Source: Lentilitoribacter sp039986595 (GTDB lineage: Bacteria; Pseudomonadota; Alphaproteobacteria; Rhizobiales; Rhizobiaceae). Taken from it: a DNA stretch of 64,000 nucleotides. The DNA is taken from contig JBDWQJ010000004.1 in NCBI GenBank assembly GCA_039986595.1, positions 62,001 through 126,000 of the forward strand, in the 5' to 3' direction. The notes beneath the pieces were generated by a model that had not been told where the DNA came from, made no database searches, and worked only from the letters and a program-made list of their open reading frames with translations. Position numbers and translations under genes: made by a program. Positions 9,287-18,490 of the stretch are shown here, in pieces; positions within the stretch are counted from its first letter, which is position 1, and each line of letters starts with the position of its first letter.

Positions 9287-9960
9287 TGTCTGAAACACGT
9301 CAATCAGTCTTGTCAGACATTCGTAATGCACTTGTAAAAAAAGCTCCCGATGATGCGCGCGCAAAAGCGGTTGCTGAGCGGCTAAGTGGACGCCCAACAG
9401 GCATCATCCCAAAACGTGGGCAACTCAAGCAAGATGCACGGGTTGAACTGTTTGCGGAGATGGCGAAAAAGGTTCATTCAAGCGTGACACGTGTTAGTGG
9501 TTACGATGAAATACCAAGCTGCATAGGAAATTACCTACGCGAGCACAATCTTCCCGCAGAACTAATTATGGGAACAGATCGTAGGTTAAACAAAGCGGAT
9601 TGGTCACTTGAAAAAAACCTGACGATCAAAAAAGGCCCTTCTGATGGCAAAGATTTGGTCGGCGTGAGCCACGCAAAATCCGGCATTGCCGAAACGGGTA
9701 CACTTTTACTGGCATCGGGTTCTGAAAATCCAACAACGATCAACTTCCTTGCCGATCATCATATCGTTATTATCTCTGCGAAAGATATTAAAGGGGATAT
9801 GGAAAGCGCTTGGGGAAGTTTGAATAAGAAAGATGGCCAAGTGGTTATGCCGCGTGCGGTTAACTTTGTTACCGGTCCATCCCGCTCTGGTGATATTGAG
9901 CAAAAATTATTATTGGGTGCACATGGACCACGCGCATTGCAAATCATTATCGTTGGATAA
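9286..9960 (+). CDS. lutC: L-lactate utilisation protein LutC (LldG)
   Basis: The 224-residue LUD-domain protein completes the LutABC set. The frame is open further upstream inside lutB, but the ATG overlapping the lutB stop (TAATG) gives the usual N-terminus and is preceded by a GCAGGAGG ribosome site. Conserved stretches include GVSHAKSGIAETGTLLL and the end HGPRALQIIIVG. No lactate permease gene and no lldD is present in the window, so uptake must be coded elsewhere. Confidence 0.93.
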   Translation: MSETRQSVLSDIRNALVKKAPDDARAKAVAERLSGRPTGIIPKRGQLKQDARVELFAEMAKKVHSSVTRVSGYDEIPSCIGNYLREHNLPAELIMGTDRRLNKADWSLEKNLTIKKGPSDGKDLVGVSHAKSGIAETGTLLLASGSENPTTINFLADHHIVIISAKDIKGDMESAWGSLNKKDGQVVMPRAVNFVTGPSRSGDIEQKLLLGAHGPRALQIIIVG

Positions 9961-10004
9961 ACCTGTCCTTTAGTGAATTGAATTTTAATGAGGTTAGATC
10001 GACC

Positions 10005-12110
10005 TCAAGCCGACTTGTTTTTGCGACGGGATGAGATCCGTTCTCTGCTCATAATAGCGGTAACACCGACAGCTGGGATCGGCTTGCAAAACGCGTAACC
10101 TTGCAGAATATCACACCCCATCTCATTTAATATTCGGGCATGCTCTAGGCTTTCTACGCCTTCTGCGACGACCTCGACATTAAACGGTTTGCTCAGTTCA
10201 ATAATGTTTTTCACCAATTGTCTTTGGTCTTCATGTTCGACAATTGGAAAGATAAATTCACGATCAATCTTAAGACGTTTTGGCTTTAAATATTGCAAAG
10301 ATAAGATCGATGCATGTCCCGTTCCAAAGTCATCAATTTCAACCTCAAAACCCAGCTTTTTTAGATATTCAACATTCTCAATAATCTGATGTGAATGCTG
10401 ATTTACATCAACAGTTTCAGTGATCTCAAAACTTAATCGCCCGGGAGGAATTTCAAGCCCCTTTATCATTGAGATAAAACTTGGATTTCCTATTGTTTTT
10501 GCGCTCAAATTCACAGCAACAGAGGAGATCGTGCAGGACTTATCAAGTTGCCATTGGTTCAAATCACGCAAGGCTTCTTTTATCATCATTTCATCGATTT
10601 GCTGCTCTAAGCCAGCTTCGCAAGCGGCTTGAAGAAACTCAGATGGTGGCAGCACTCCGCGCTCAGGATGACGCCACCTTACAAGCGCTTCCGCGCTCAC
10701 GATTTCATGCGTTGAAGCGGAATATTGAAGTTGATAATATGGTACAAATTCTCGATTTAAGAGCCCTTGTGAAATTTCATCTAATAAAGCCGTGGATCGC
10801 AGATGCGCTATCATCAACTCTTCGGTAAAACACTCGTAGCCGCCGCCTGCGCTCTTGGCTTTGTAAAGCGCTATATCGGCGCGAATGAGAAAATCACTGA
10901 CATCAATTTCTTCACCAAAATTTTCAATATCAACAACGTCGACACCAATGCTGGCACTGATCTCACAAGGGCGCCCTTCGATCAAAAGTTTTCTCTGTAA
11001 CTTGGTACTAAGCTCAAATGCCCTTGATGACATTTCAGCCATGTCTTTAACAGGAGATGACACAACAACAAATTCATCCCCACCAATGCGCGCTACAAAA
11101 TCCCCCCTACCCTTTTGAGCATTAAGCGTTTTTGCGACAAAGCGAAGTACGAAATCTCCAGCCTTATGTCCGTAACCATCATTCACACGCTTGAATTTAT
11201 CCAAATCGATATGACAAACACCAATTTTTTCATGGCGCGTGCGATGTAGCTCCACACGTCTCCCGAGTTCTTCTTGTAAATATCGTCTATTTGCCAAACC
11301 CGTCAAAGAATCATGTAACGCATCATGACCAATACGATCATAGGCTTCCAATATTTCCTCATTGCGCTTACTTAAATTGCGCATGAGCTGCCACATTTGA
11401 TCCTTTTGTCTGATACTGCGGTGATAATAACGAGATGTGATGACATGACCCGGCCAGAAAATAAAAACGGCCTCCAAAATTAAAAGAGCCATCGCAGCGA
11501 TATAGGAATAATAGTTTATTCTTGAGGTCAGCTCATTGCGCGTCTCTTTTGCTGCTTCTAATTTTCTCTCATTCGCACGATGAAGCCCTGCCAATTTAAG
11601 CTCTTGTGCTCGAAAATTCGTTGGGGTGAACTCATCACTCGTTTGCGACACTTTTTGAGTTGAATTCTGAGTAACATCCAATAACCTTTTAAGGTAATAG
11701 GTAACAAACAACTCATGCTGCACCTTAATATCACTAGGCGTCCAATCAGCCTGATGTTTTATAAGCGTGTCAGCATACGAAAACTCAGAATTTAGCGCTC
11801 TAATTAGCCGATAATTGTCACTATACTGTAGCATAAGTGGTTTAACTAAGCTCATGCTAGTGTCGAAATTTTGATCCGTTATATTTGCAAATTGTGCGAA
11901 TATTCGCTGACTTAATTTAGTTTGATCGGACGCGATACTGGAAAGCTTTGCATGACGTTCAGCTGAATTTTCACTCCAAGATGACGTGATTTGAGAAATC
12001 GTCAGCAATATTAAGATTAACGCAAACCCCAGCACATAACCAACCCATAGATTTTTAGGGTTAAGCCCCAAAACCTGTACCATCTTACGAACCAAACCAA
12101 TTTTTGTCAT
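10005..12110 (-). CDS. Membrane GGDEF-EAL protein (c-di-GMP synthesis/hydrolysis)
   Basis: The 701-residue protein has a membrane helix at about residues 24-42, a periplasmic sensor region of about 160 residues without a recognised fold, and a second membrane helix at about 204-221. A GGDEF domain follows (GGDEF at 343-347) and then an EAL domain (EAL at 474-476). The cyclase motif is intact, but the usual RxxD inhibitory site before it is absent. The phosphodiesterase residues also look intact (EAL, NLSA, EITET, DDFGTG, LKIDREF, AEGVE, LQGY), so both activities are possible. The ATG at 12110 has GAGG upstream; a start 15 codons earlier has none. It may tune the c-di-GMP that the PilZ domain of BcsA reads. 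Confidence 0.93.
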   Translation of the reverse strand: MTKIGLVRKMVQVLGLNPKNLWVGYVLGFALILILLTISQITSSWSENSAERHAKLSSIASDQTKLSQRIFAQFANITDQNFDTSMSLVKPLMLQYSDNYRLIRALNSEFSYADTLIKHQADWTPSDIKVQHELFVTYYLKRLLDVTQNSTQKVSQTSDEFTPTNFRAQELKLAGLHRANERKLEAAKETRNELTSRINYYSYIAAMALLILEAVFIFWPGHVITSRYYHRSIRQKDQMWQLMRNLSKRNEEILEAYDRIGHDALHDSLTGLANRRYLQEELGRRVELHRTRHEKIGVCHIDLDKFKRVNDGYGHKAGDFVLRFVAKTLNAQKGRGDFVARIGGDEFVVVSSPVKDMAEMSSRAFELSTKLQRKLLIEGRPCEISASIGVDVVDIENFGEEIDVSDFLIRADIALYKAKSAGGGYECFTEELMIAHLRSTALLDEISQGLLNREFVPYYQLQYSASTHEIVSAEALVRWRHPERGVLPPSEFLQAACEAGLEQQIDEMMIKEALRDLNQWQLDKSCTISSVAVNLSAKTIGNPSFISMIKGLEIPPGRLSFEITETVDVNQHSHQIIENVEYLKKLGFEVEIDDFGTGHASILSLQYLKPKRLKIDREFIFPIVEHEDQRQLVKNIIELSKPFNVEVVAEGVESLEHARILNEMGCDILQGYAFCKPIPAVGVTAIMSRERISSRRKNKSA

Positions 12111-12164
12111 GAAATACGCCTCGACACACTGATACACTTCATAGTAATAATTCATACATAGAAT

Positions 12165-12240
12165 TAGTATTAATACTATTTATATTGGTTAATAACACAT
12201 ATTATAAATAATCATTAAGTATTTGTAGTATTTATACTTA
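12165..12240. promoter_or_regulatory. AT-rich palindromes between divergent GGDEF-EAL and dipeptidase genes
   Basis: The 252-base gap between these divergent genes holds a perfect 14-bp palindrome TAGTATTAATACTA (12165-12178) and an inverted repeat TAAGTAT (12216-12222) / ATACTTA (12234-12240). The shared AGTAT/ATACT core suggests operator sites of one regulator. The rest of the gap is AT-rich without other clear signals. Confidence 0.4.
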
Positions 12241-12362
12241 AGACTTTCTATTTCCAATGACTTCGCGCACAACTTGATTTTGCCAAAAAGATAAACGAAT
12301 ACTTCTGAAAACCTGCCCCATCAAATCATTCTATTCAGGGCACTATCATTTGGAGTAATCAC

Positions 12363-13421
12363 ATGAGCGAACATCATTTACCGCTAGTCTTTGACGGACA
12401 TAATGATCTGCTATTCCGCCTTTTCGAGGAAAATTCTGCAAATCCATCGGACGCATTTATCCAAGGGCGTGAAGGGCACATTGATCTTCCTAAAGCAAAA
12501 AAGGGTGGATTTGGTGGTGGCTTTTTTGCAATTTATGTCCCTTCGCCTGATGATCTGCTTGATACGTTAACTCAAATGCAAAATCCGCCATATGATTTAC
12601 CGTTGCCTGGGGTGATGTCCCATCAAGCGGCACTTCCAATTGCGATGGAGCAAGCCGCGCATCTGATTACGCTTGAGAAAACTGGTACATTAAAGATCTG
12701 CACTTCGACCCAAGACATTCACTCATGTTTGGCTAGGGGTGTCATCGCAGCTGTTATGCATATGGAAGGCGCAGAAGCAATTGATGAAGACCTTTACGCA
12801 CTTGATGTGCTATATAAGGCCGGTTTGCGTTCACTTGGCCCTGTGTGGTCTCGACCGACAATTTTCGGTCATGGTGTTCCTTTTCGCTATCCAAGCACCG
12901 GAGATACGGGCGAAGGTTTAACAGATGCCGGTTTTCGGCTTGTTAAACGATGCGATGATTTAGGAATTATGCTTGATGTTTCACATTTAAATGAAAAAGG
13001 CTTTTGGGATATTGCCAAAACGAGCAATAATCCCATCGTTGCTACACATTCTAATGTCTATTCCATCTGCCCTCATGCGCGAAACCTAACCGATGATCAG
13101 CTAAGCGCGATTAAAGACAGTGGTGGCATGGTTGGGCTAAACTTCGCCGTTGCATTTACCCGGCCAGATGGCGCTATGAATATTGATACAGAACTAGAAG
13201 GTTTTCTTCCTCATCTTGATCACTTGATTGAGCATTTAGGTGAAGATCATGTTGGTCTTGGCTCAGATTTTGACGGTGCGCATATTCCTCACGAAATGAA
13301 AGACATTTCTGACCTTGGTAAGCTTAGACGCGTGATGCAAGACCACGGGTATAATAAAAGTCTTATGAACAAACTTTGTAACGAAAATTGGATTCGTACT
13401 CTCGATAAGATTTGGAAATAG
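12363..13421 (+). CDS. Membrane-dipeptidase-family metallopeptidase (M19)
   Basis: The 352-residue protein belongs to the renal dipeptidase (M19) family of TIM-barrel zinc enzymes that cut dipeptides, sometimes including D-amino-acid ones. Metal and active-site motifs are present in order: DGHNDLLFR near the start, HMEGAEAI around residue 132, DVSHLNEKGFWD around 205, ATHSN around 228 and GLGSDFDG around 300. There is no signal peptide, so it is probably cytoplasmic despite the family name. GGAG lies 8 bases before the ATG. The gene stands alone; the substrate is unknown. Confidence 0.9.
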   Translation: MSEHHLPLVFDGHNDLLFRLFEENSANPSDAFIQGREGHIDLPKAKKGGFGGGFFAIYVPSPDDLLDTLTQMQNPPYDLPLPGVMSHQAALPIAMEQAAHLITLEKTGTLKICTSTQDIHSCLARGVIAAVMHMEGAEAIDEDLYALDVLYKAGLRSLGPVWSRPTIFGHGVPFRYPSTGDTGEGLTDAGFRLVKRCDDLGIMLDVSHLNEKGFWDIAKTSNNPIVATHSNVYSICPHARNLTDDQLSAIKDSGGMVGLNFAVAFTRPDGAMNIDTELEGFLPHLDHLIEHLGEDHVGLGSDFDGAHIPHEMKDISDLGKLRRVMQDHGYNKSLMNKLCNENWIRTLDKIWK

Positions 13422-13517
13422 TTTTCTCCAGAATCCATTTTTGAAGAACTGTTTGTCGCTGGACAAATGGTGGTCAAATGATAAAAACATACGGGAAATT
13501 AAAATAGGGAGGCTCGC

Positions 13518-14804
13518 ATGAGCGAAGAACGCCAACAAGGTTTTGATACACTACAAGTACACGCAGGTGCAGAACCAGATCCTGCAACGGGTGCTCGTAA
13601 CACACCAATTTACCAATCAACTGCTTTTGTCTTTAAAGATTCAGAACATGCTGCAAATCTATTTGCGCTTAAAGAAGTTGGTTATATTTATTCACGTTTG
13701 ACCAATCCTACAATTGGCGCCTTGCAAAATCGTATGGCAGCTCTTGAAGGTGGTGCAGGCGCTGTTGCATGTTCATCAGGTCATGCAGCGCAAATCATGG
13801 CGTTGTTCCCATTGATGGGACCAGGTTTAAACATTGTTGCATCTAACCGCCTTTATGGTGGTTCTGTTACCCAGCTTACGCGCACCATTCAGCGTTTTGG
13901 TTGGAGCACAAAATTCGTTGATATCGATGATGCAAAAGCAATTGAAGATGCTATTGATGAAAACACACGTGCTGTTTATTGCGAAAGCATAGCAAACCCA
14001 GGCGGTCACATTGCTGACCTTCGTGCGATTGCAGATATTGCAGATGCCGCTGGCATTCCATTAATTGTTGATAACACAACAGCAACACCATATCTTTGTA
14101 ATCCAATTGAACATGGTGCGACACTTGTAACGCATTCGACAACAAAATACCTCACCGGCAATGGCTCTGTAACAGGCGGTTGTGTGATTGATAGCGGAAA
14201 GTTCGACTGGTCTGCATCTGGTAAGTTCCCATCTCTTGCTGCGCCTGAGCCAGCTTATAACGGTTTGAATTTCCACGAAGCACTCGGCCCAATGGCATTT
14301 ACATTCCATTCAATTGCAATCGGTCTTCGTGATCTTGGCATGACAATGAACCCGCAAGGTGCGCATTACACGCTAATGGGCATTGAAAGCTTGTCACTTC
14401 GCATGCAAAAGCACGTTGCAAATGCTGAGAAAGTTGCCGCATGGCTTGAAGGTCATGACGCTGTTGAGGCTGTCACTTACGCAGGTCTTAAGTCTTCACC
14501 ATACTATGATCGCATTGCAAAATATTGCCCACGCGGCGCAAGCTCACTCTTCACAGTGGCGCTTAAATCTGGCCACGATGGATGTGTGAAATTCGTTGAT
14601 AGCTTGAAGCTCTTTAGCCATGTTGCAAATTTGGGTGATGCACGTTCATTGGTTATTCACCCAGCATCGACAACCCATAGCCAACTTTCAGACGAACAAA
14701 AAACAGCAGCCGGCGCTGCACCAAATATTGTTCGCTTCTCAATTGGTATTGAAGATGCCGATGATTTGATTGCTGATTTAGAACAAGCGCTTGCTAACAG
14801 CTAA
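13518..14804 (+). CDS. metY: O-acetylhomoserine sulfhydrylase (MetY-type, PLP enzyme)
   Basis: The 428-residue protein is a Cys/Met-metabolism PLP enzyme that makes homocysteine from O-acetylhomoserine and sulfide. The PLP lysine lies in THSTTKYLTGNGSVTGG around residue 209, with the aspartate in IVDNTTATPYL. The length of about 430 residues, the N-terminal FDTLQVHAGAEPDPATGAR and the C-terminal HPASTTHSQLS all fit the MetY branch rather than shorter MetB/MetZ proteins. GGGAGG lies before the ATG. A clear terminator follows. I saw no SAM riboswitch in the 96-base leader. Confidence 0.94.
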   Translation: MSEERQQGFDTLQVHAGAEPDPATGARNTPIYQSTAFVFKDSEHAANLFALKEVGYIYSRLTNPTIGALQNRMAALEGGAGAVACSSGHAAQIMALFPLMGPGLNIVASNRLYGGSVTQLTRTIQRFGWSTKFVDIDDAKAIEDAIDENTRAVYCESIANPGGHIADLRAIADIADAAGIPLIVDNTTATPYLCNPIEHGATLVTHSTTKYLTGNGSVTGGCVIDSGKFDWSASGKFPSLAAPEPAYNGLNFHEALGPMAFTFHSIAIGLRDLGMTMNPQGAHYTLMGIESLSLRMQKHVANAEKVAAWLEGHDAVEAVTYAGLKSSPYYDRIAKYCPRGASSLFTVALKSGHDGCVKFVDSLKLFSHVANLGDARSLVIHPASTTHSQLSDEQKTAAGAAPNIVRFSIGIEDADDLIADLEQALANS

Positions 14805-14839
14805 ATCACAAAAGATCATCAGATCGATCCACCTAAAAG

Positions 14840-14877
14840 CCGCCTGTCAATTTCGTCAGGCGGTTTTTTATTTTTTG
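14840..14877 (+). terminator. Rho-independent terminator of metY
   Basis: CCGCCTG (14840-14846) pairs with CAGGCGG (14857-14863) around a 10-base loop and is followed by TTTTTTATTTTTT. Confidence 0.9.
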
Positions 14878-14940
14878 GGAAAATAAGACTTGATCTGGTG
14901 TGCACTCCAGCCATTACTAACAATTGCAAGGAGACAGAAT

Positions 14941-15339
14941 ATGCAAATCGGTGAGTTTTCAAAACATAGTGGATTATCAATTGATACCATCCGATATTAC
15001 GAAAAAATTGGCCTTATGCCATCGCCACTGCGAGATGGCGGGGGTCGCCGGATCTATAGTGATGATCACTTGCTTTGGTCAGATTTTCTAGACGTTTTAA
15101 AATCAACAGGCATGGGTGTGAAGGACATGGCAAGCTATGTTGAACTGCGCGCGGGTGGAACCCAATCCATCCCTGAACGCCTGGAACTACTCATCAAACA
15201 TCACCTAAAAGTTCGTAGCGAAATTCAACGCTTGCGGAAAATCGACGCTGTTCTGTCCGATAAGATTGCCACCTTTAAAGCCGTGCTTAGCGGCGAGATC
15301 GATGGTGATAGTTTAACTTGCAAAAAGGATAGAATATGA
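14941..15339 (+). CDS. MerR-family transcriptional regulator
   Basis: The 132-residue protein has the MerR winged helix at its N-terminus (IGEFSKHSGLSIDTIRYYEKIGLM) and a helical dimerisation region after residue 75. No cysteine pattern for metal sensing is evident, so it resembles the organic or stress-type MerR regulators (YyaN/AdhR-like). The ATG at 14941 follows AAGGAGACAGA; earlier in-frame codons give an unlikely leader. It overlaps the next gene by four bases (ATGA) and probably controls this two-gene unit. Confidence 0.9.
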   Translation: MQIGEFSKHSGLSIDTIRYYEKIGLMPSPLRDGGGRRIYSDDHLLWSDFLDVLKSTGMGVKDMASYVELRAGGTQSIPERLELLIKHHLKVRSEIQRLRKIDAVLSDKIATFKAVLSGEIDGDSLTCKKDRI

Positions 15340-15716
15340 GCACATCAGCACTTCAAAAAGGTCATGAAATCGCACATAAACTGAACCCGAATTTGAAAGA
15401 AATTTTGGACGAGCGGTATGATGATATTGTTCCAGGGTTTACTGATACGTTGTTTGAGTTCGCTTATGGACGGCTTTATGCGCGCGACGGTTTGGATCTA
15501 AAAACACGGCAACTGGCAACGATCGCAGCGTTAACCGCACTCGGCGGCCAGACCTCTCCGCAGCTTAAAATCAACATTGAACATGCGCTGGCAGCAGGTG
15601 CGAATAAACGCGAAATCAGCGAAGTAATCTTTCAGATGTCGGTTTATGGCGGCATGCCAGCGGCAATTAACGGTCTTAATGCAGCAAAAGAGGTCTTTGC
15701 TGAGCATACTGATTGA
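15336..15716 (+). CDS. Carboxymuconolactone decarboxylase-family protein
   Basis: This 126-residue all-helical protein matches the CMD/AhpD-like fold, with TRQLATIAALTALGGQ and HALAAGANKREISEVIFQMSVYGGMPAAING. The CxxC pair of AhpD peroxidases is absent. It is therefore closer to the gamma-carboxymuconolactone decarboxylase branch, many of whose members have other or unknown substrates. It is translationally coupled to the MerR gene upstream. No aromatic ring-cleavage genes are nearby, so a role in protocatechuate breakdown is not supported here. Confidence 0.85.
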   Translation: MSTSALQKGHEIAHKLNPNLKEILDERYDDIVPGFTDTLFEFAYGRLYARDGLDLKTRQLATIAALTALGGQTSPQLKINIEHALAAGANKREISEVIFQMSVYGGMPAAINGLNAAKEVFAEHTD

Positions 15717-15747
15717 AAAAGCCTGACTGCGATTATCGGCCAGGCTC
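15714..15747 (-). terminator. Terminator of the inositol operon
   Basis: Read on the minus strand, AGCCTG (15746-15741) pairs with CAGGCT (15725-15720) and is followed by five T residues. It lies just after iolG and just after the convergent CMD-family gene. Confidence 0.65.
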
Positions 15748-15751
15748 TTAA

Positions 15752-16759
15752 TTAGTCAATCTTACGTTTGTATTGAACAAGTACAGGACGTTGTTCTTCC
15801 ATAGAAAGCGCAGCAGCATCTGCAAGTTGTTGCGCTTTTAAACCATCTTCACCGCTTGGCTGCGGGGCATTGCCTGCATTGATTGCTTCCACAAAGTGGA
15901 TCATTTCATCGCGATATGCTTCAGCATATCTCTCAAGGAAAAAGTTTTGAACAACGGCTGAATTAAAGCCATTTTCCGTTGCAATCTGAACAGTATTTTC
16001 ATGCACATTATCAGCACGGATCAACCCCTTTGAACCATGCACTTCAATGCGTTGGTCGTAGCCATAAGATGCACGGCGAGAAACTGTGATTGTGCAGATT
16101 TTGCCACTTTGCGTTTTAAGCGTTGCACTTGCAGTATCCACGTCACCAGCTTCTCCGATTGCAGGATCGGCCAAACATGAACCTGTCGCATAAATTTCAA
16201 TCGGGTCTTCCCCAAGGAGAAAGCGCGCCATATCCAAATCATGGATCATCATATCGCGGAAAATACCACCAGATGATTTGATATAAGCAATTGGTGGAGG
16301 AGAAGGGTCGCGTGACATGATGGTGATCATCTCAACATCACCGATTGCACCCTCTGTAATCTTACTTTGTAAATGCGCAAAATTAGGATCAAAACGGCGA
16401 TTAAACGCGGTCATAAACGGTACATTTGCCTTTTCAACAACTTCGAGACATTGGCGAATTCGGTCAGTTGATAAGTCAACGGGCTTCTCACAAAAGATTG
16501 CTTTGCCAGCTTTTGCCGCTGCCTGAATGATATCAAAATGCGTATCTGTTGGCGTACCAATGATGACTGCATCAACATCAGGGCTTGCGATAATTTCGTC
16601 CGTTGTCATGACTTTGGCGCCATGTTCATCAGCGAGTTTTTTTGCAGCTTCCTCGAAATAATCGGACACCGCTACAGCTTGTGCCGTATCAAGATGTTTA
16701 AGAGTTCTACCATGAACTTGTCCAATGCGACCTGCGCCTAAGATACCAATTCGCAACAT
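15752..16759 (-). CDS. iolG: myo-Inositol 2-dehydrogenase
   Basis: The 335-residue Gfo/Idh/MocA oxidoreductase has an N-terminal Rossmann fold (GILGAGRIGQVHGRT, residues 5-19) and the family lysine in CEKPVDLS around residue 95. The substrate-side GGIFRDMMIHDLDMARFLLG motif lies around residues 160-185. IolG oxidises myo-inositol to 2-keto-myo-inositol with NAD, the first catabolic step. Here it is the last gene of the operon. The operon context makes inositol the likely substrate, though close homologues act on scyllo- or chiro-inositol. Confidence 0.9.
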   Translation of the reverse strand: MLRIGILGAGRIGQVHGRTLKHLDTAQAVAVSDYFEEAAKKLADEHGAKVMTTDEIIASPDVDAVIIGTPTDTHFDIIQAAAKAGKAIFCEKPVDLSTDRIRQCLEVVEKANVPFMTAFNRRFDPNFAHLQSKITEGAIGDVEMITIMSRDPSPPPIAYIKSSGGIFRDMMIHDLDMARFLLGEDPIEIYATGSCLADPAIGEAGDVDTASATLKTQSGKICTITVSRRASYGYDQRIEVHGSKGLIRADNVHENTVQIATENGFNSAVVQNFFLERYAEAYRDEMIHFVEAINAGNAPQPSGEDGLKAQQLADAAALSMEEQRPVLVQYKRKID

Positions 16760-16762
16760 AGT

Positions 16763-17608
16763 TTATCCCTCTCGTTGAGCAGGCGCGCCAAAGGCGCGGA
16801 TTACATTTCGTGCTGCTTGCATGACCGGATCATGTGTTTCTTTTAAAATAGAAACACGATCAAATCTGGTTTCGTCTTTATTGACGGCTTCGCGCAACGC
16901 AGAGCCAAAAGCCATACGCAATTCTGTTCCAATGTTAAACTTGCAAATCGAAGTCGTTTTCGCAAGCAAGGTCCGCTGTTCAACAGGAACCCCTGAACCA
17001 CCATGGATAACAAGGGGCACGCTGGTTACATCATCAATTAACTTAATGCGATCAACATCTAATCCGCCGGCTTTGTCTTGCTGCAAATGCACATTGCCAA
17101 CCGAGATTGCCATTGCATCAACTCCGGTCTCTTTTGCAAATTTCGCGGCCTCCTCTGGATCAGTGCCTGCTGACGCTTCACCATCGGCATAGCCCACAAA
17201 TCCGATCTCGCCTTCGCAAGAAATGCCGGCTGCATGAGCAAGCTCAACAATTTTGGCTGTCTCGTCGATATTCTGATTAAGCGGCTTACGCGATCCGTCA
17301 TACATGAGGGATGTGAAACCTGAATCAAGCGCTATCTGACAGTCTTCAAATGTATAGCCGTGATCCAAATGCGCAACAACTGGCACACTTGCTTCTTCAG
17401 CTAGATGACGGAACATTTTACCCAAAACAGGCAAAGGCGTGTGCTCGCGGCACCCGGGTCCTGCCTGTAAAATTACCGGTGCATTTTCAGCTTCTGCAGC
17501 TGCCACATAGGCGCGCATATCTTCCCAGCCTAGACACACCAATCCGCCGACTGCATGGCCTTGTTTTAACGCAGGCTGCAGCACGTCTTTTAATGTTACT
17601 AGGGTCAT
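16763..17608 (-). CDS. iolJ: Class II aldolase, probable 2-deoxy-5-keto-gluconate-6-phosphate aldolase (IolJ-like)
   Basis: The 281-residue zinc aldolase of the fructose-bisphosphate class II family shows the metal and substrate motifs HLDHGYTFEDC, GEIGFVGYADGE, ISVGNVHLQQ and VIHGGSGVP. In the iol pathway IolJ splits the IolC product into dihydroxyacetone phosphate and malonate semialdehyde. Position between iolB and iolG supports that role over glycolytic aldolase. Its ATG overlaps the iolB stop by four bases. In some proteobacteria this activity is supplied by a domain fused to IolC; here IolC is short, so a separate aldolase makes sense. Confidence 0.82.
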   Translation of the reverse strand: MTLVTLKDVLQPALKQGHAVGGLVCLGWEDMRAYVAAAEAENAPVILQAGPGCREHTPLPVLGKMFRHLAEEASVPVVAHLDHGYTFEDCQIALDSGFTSLMYDGSRKPLNQNIDETAKIVELAHAAGISCEGEIGFVGYADGEASAGTDPEEAAKFAKETGVDAMAISVGNVHLQQDKAGGLDVDRIKLIDDVTSVPLVIHGGSGVPVEQRTLLAKTTSICKFNIGTELRMAFGSALREAVNKDETRFDRVSILKETHDPVMQAARNVIRAFGAPAQREG

Positions 17609-18447
17609 TTAAATTTTGCCACCATGTCTAAAATACCAGGGATTGTTTGCAACTGATCTGCATGAGTTGGCTGGAAATACTGCACCAATGGACGCTGGCT
17701 TAAGCCGCCTAGAATTGTGAAATAATACATTTCATATCCCGGGAGCACGCAACAAGGATGGTAACCCTTATCGAGGCAAATCGTTGAACCATCCATGATA
17801 TGATAAGCATCACCTGGCTTATTGTCTTCACGCTGCAACATTTGAACGCCAGAACCATAGTTTGGGCGGAAACGGAAGTTGTATGTTTCATCATGCCGTG
17901 TTTCATCAGGAAGACGATCTGTGTCGTGCTTATGTGATGGGAAACCTGACCAACCACCTTGACCGACTGTGTAAAGTTCACTCACCAAAAGGCGACCAAC
18001 TTTGTCGGCCTGCTTTTGACCTAAAATGTGTTTGATTTTGCGGTGCGTCTTCGTCTCATCAGAACCATATTGCACAAGATCAAGCTCATTGCTGCGAACA
18101 GCAAACGCATCGAGGACTTTATCATATTTCGCACCCGCGATAAATATTTCGGCTTCATCTGATGTACACACGAATTCTGCTTTTGCAGCAGAGGGAACAT
18201 AAACACCTTCAGGATCACCATCCCAAACATCAACACCACGGCCACCTAGATCAGCAGCTTTAAAGCCTTCAATATCAACGTCAATTGAACCCGTTGCTGG
18301 CACAATGCATGTCTCATATCCCGGTGTTGAATATTCAAACGCATCACCCTTTTTCAATTTCACGATATTGAAATAGTTCAGTGGCACAGTTGTATCATCC
18401 ACGTCGACAATGGGCTTGTTTTTGTTATCAAATGGAGCGATGTGCAT
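17605..18447 (-). CDS. iolB: 5-Deoxy-glucuronate isomerase
   Basis: The 280-residue double-cupin protein carries the metal-site motif SGFPSHKHDTD, followed by DETYNFRFRP, and DKGYHPCCVLPGYEMYYF in the second half. IolB isomerises 5-deoxy-glucuronate to 2-deoxy-5-keto-gluconate. I chose the ATG at 18447 (MHIAPFD) because AAAGGA sits just upstream; a TTG seven codons earlier is in frame but overlaps that ribosome site. Length is near the family norm of 265-275. Confidence 0.93.
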   Translation of the reverse strand: MHIAPFDNKNKPIVDVDDTTVPLNYFNIVKLKKGDAFEYSTPGYETCIVPATGSIDVDIEGFKAADLGGRGVDVWDGDPEGVYVPSAAKAEFVCTSDEAEIFIAGAKYDKVLDAFAVRSNELDLVQYGSDETKTHRKIKHILGQKQADKVGRLLVSELYTVGQGGWSGFPSHKHDTDRLPDETRHDETYNFRFRPNYGSGVQMLQREDNKPGDAYHIMDGSTICLDKGYHPCCVLPGYEMYYFTILGGLSQRPLVQYFQPTHADQLQTIPGILDMVAKFK

Positions 18448-18490
18448 GTTGTTTCCTTTATTATTCAACGGTTTTTTCTAACCGCAAAAC

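Noticed and set aside
9989..10007. Hairpin TGAGGT/ACCTCA as terminator between lutC and the GGDEF-EAL gene
   Set aside because: The stem is only six pairs, has no T-run and overlaps the stop codon of the GGDEF-EAL gene, so I do not call it.
13422..13517. Possible SAM riboswitch in the metY leader
   Set aside because: SAM-II elements are common before met genes in this group, but the conserved pseudoknot segments and the AGCTAAAAAGG-like end were not found in these 96 bases.
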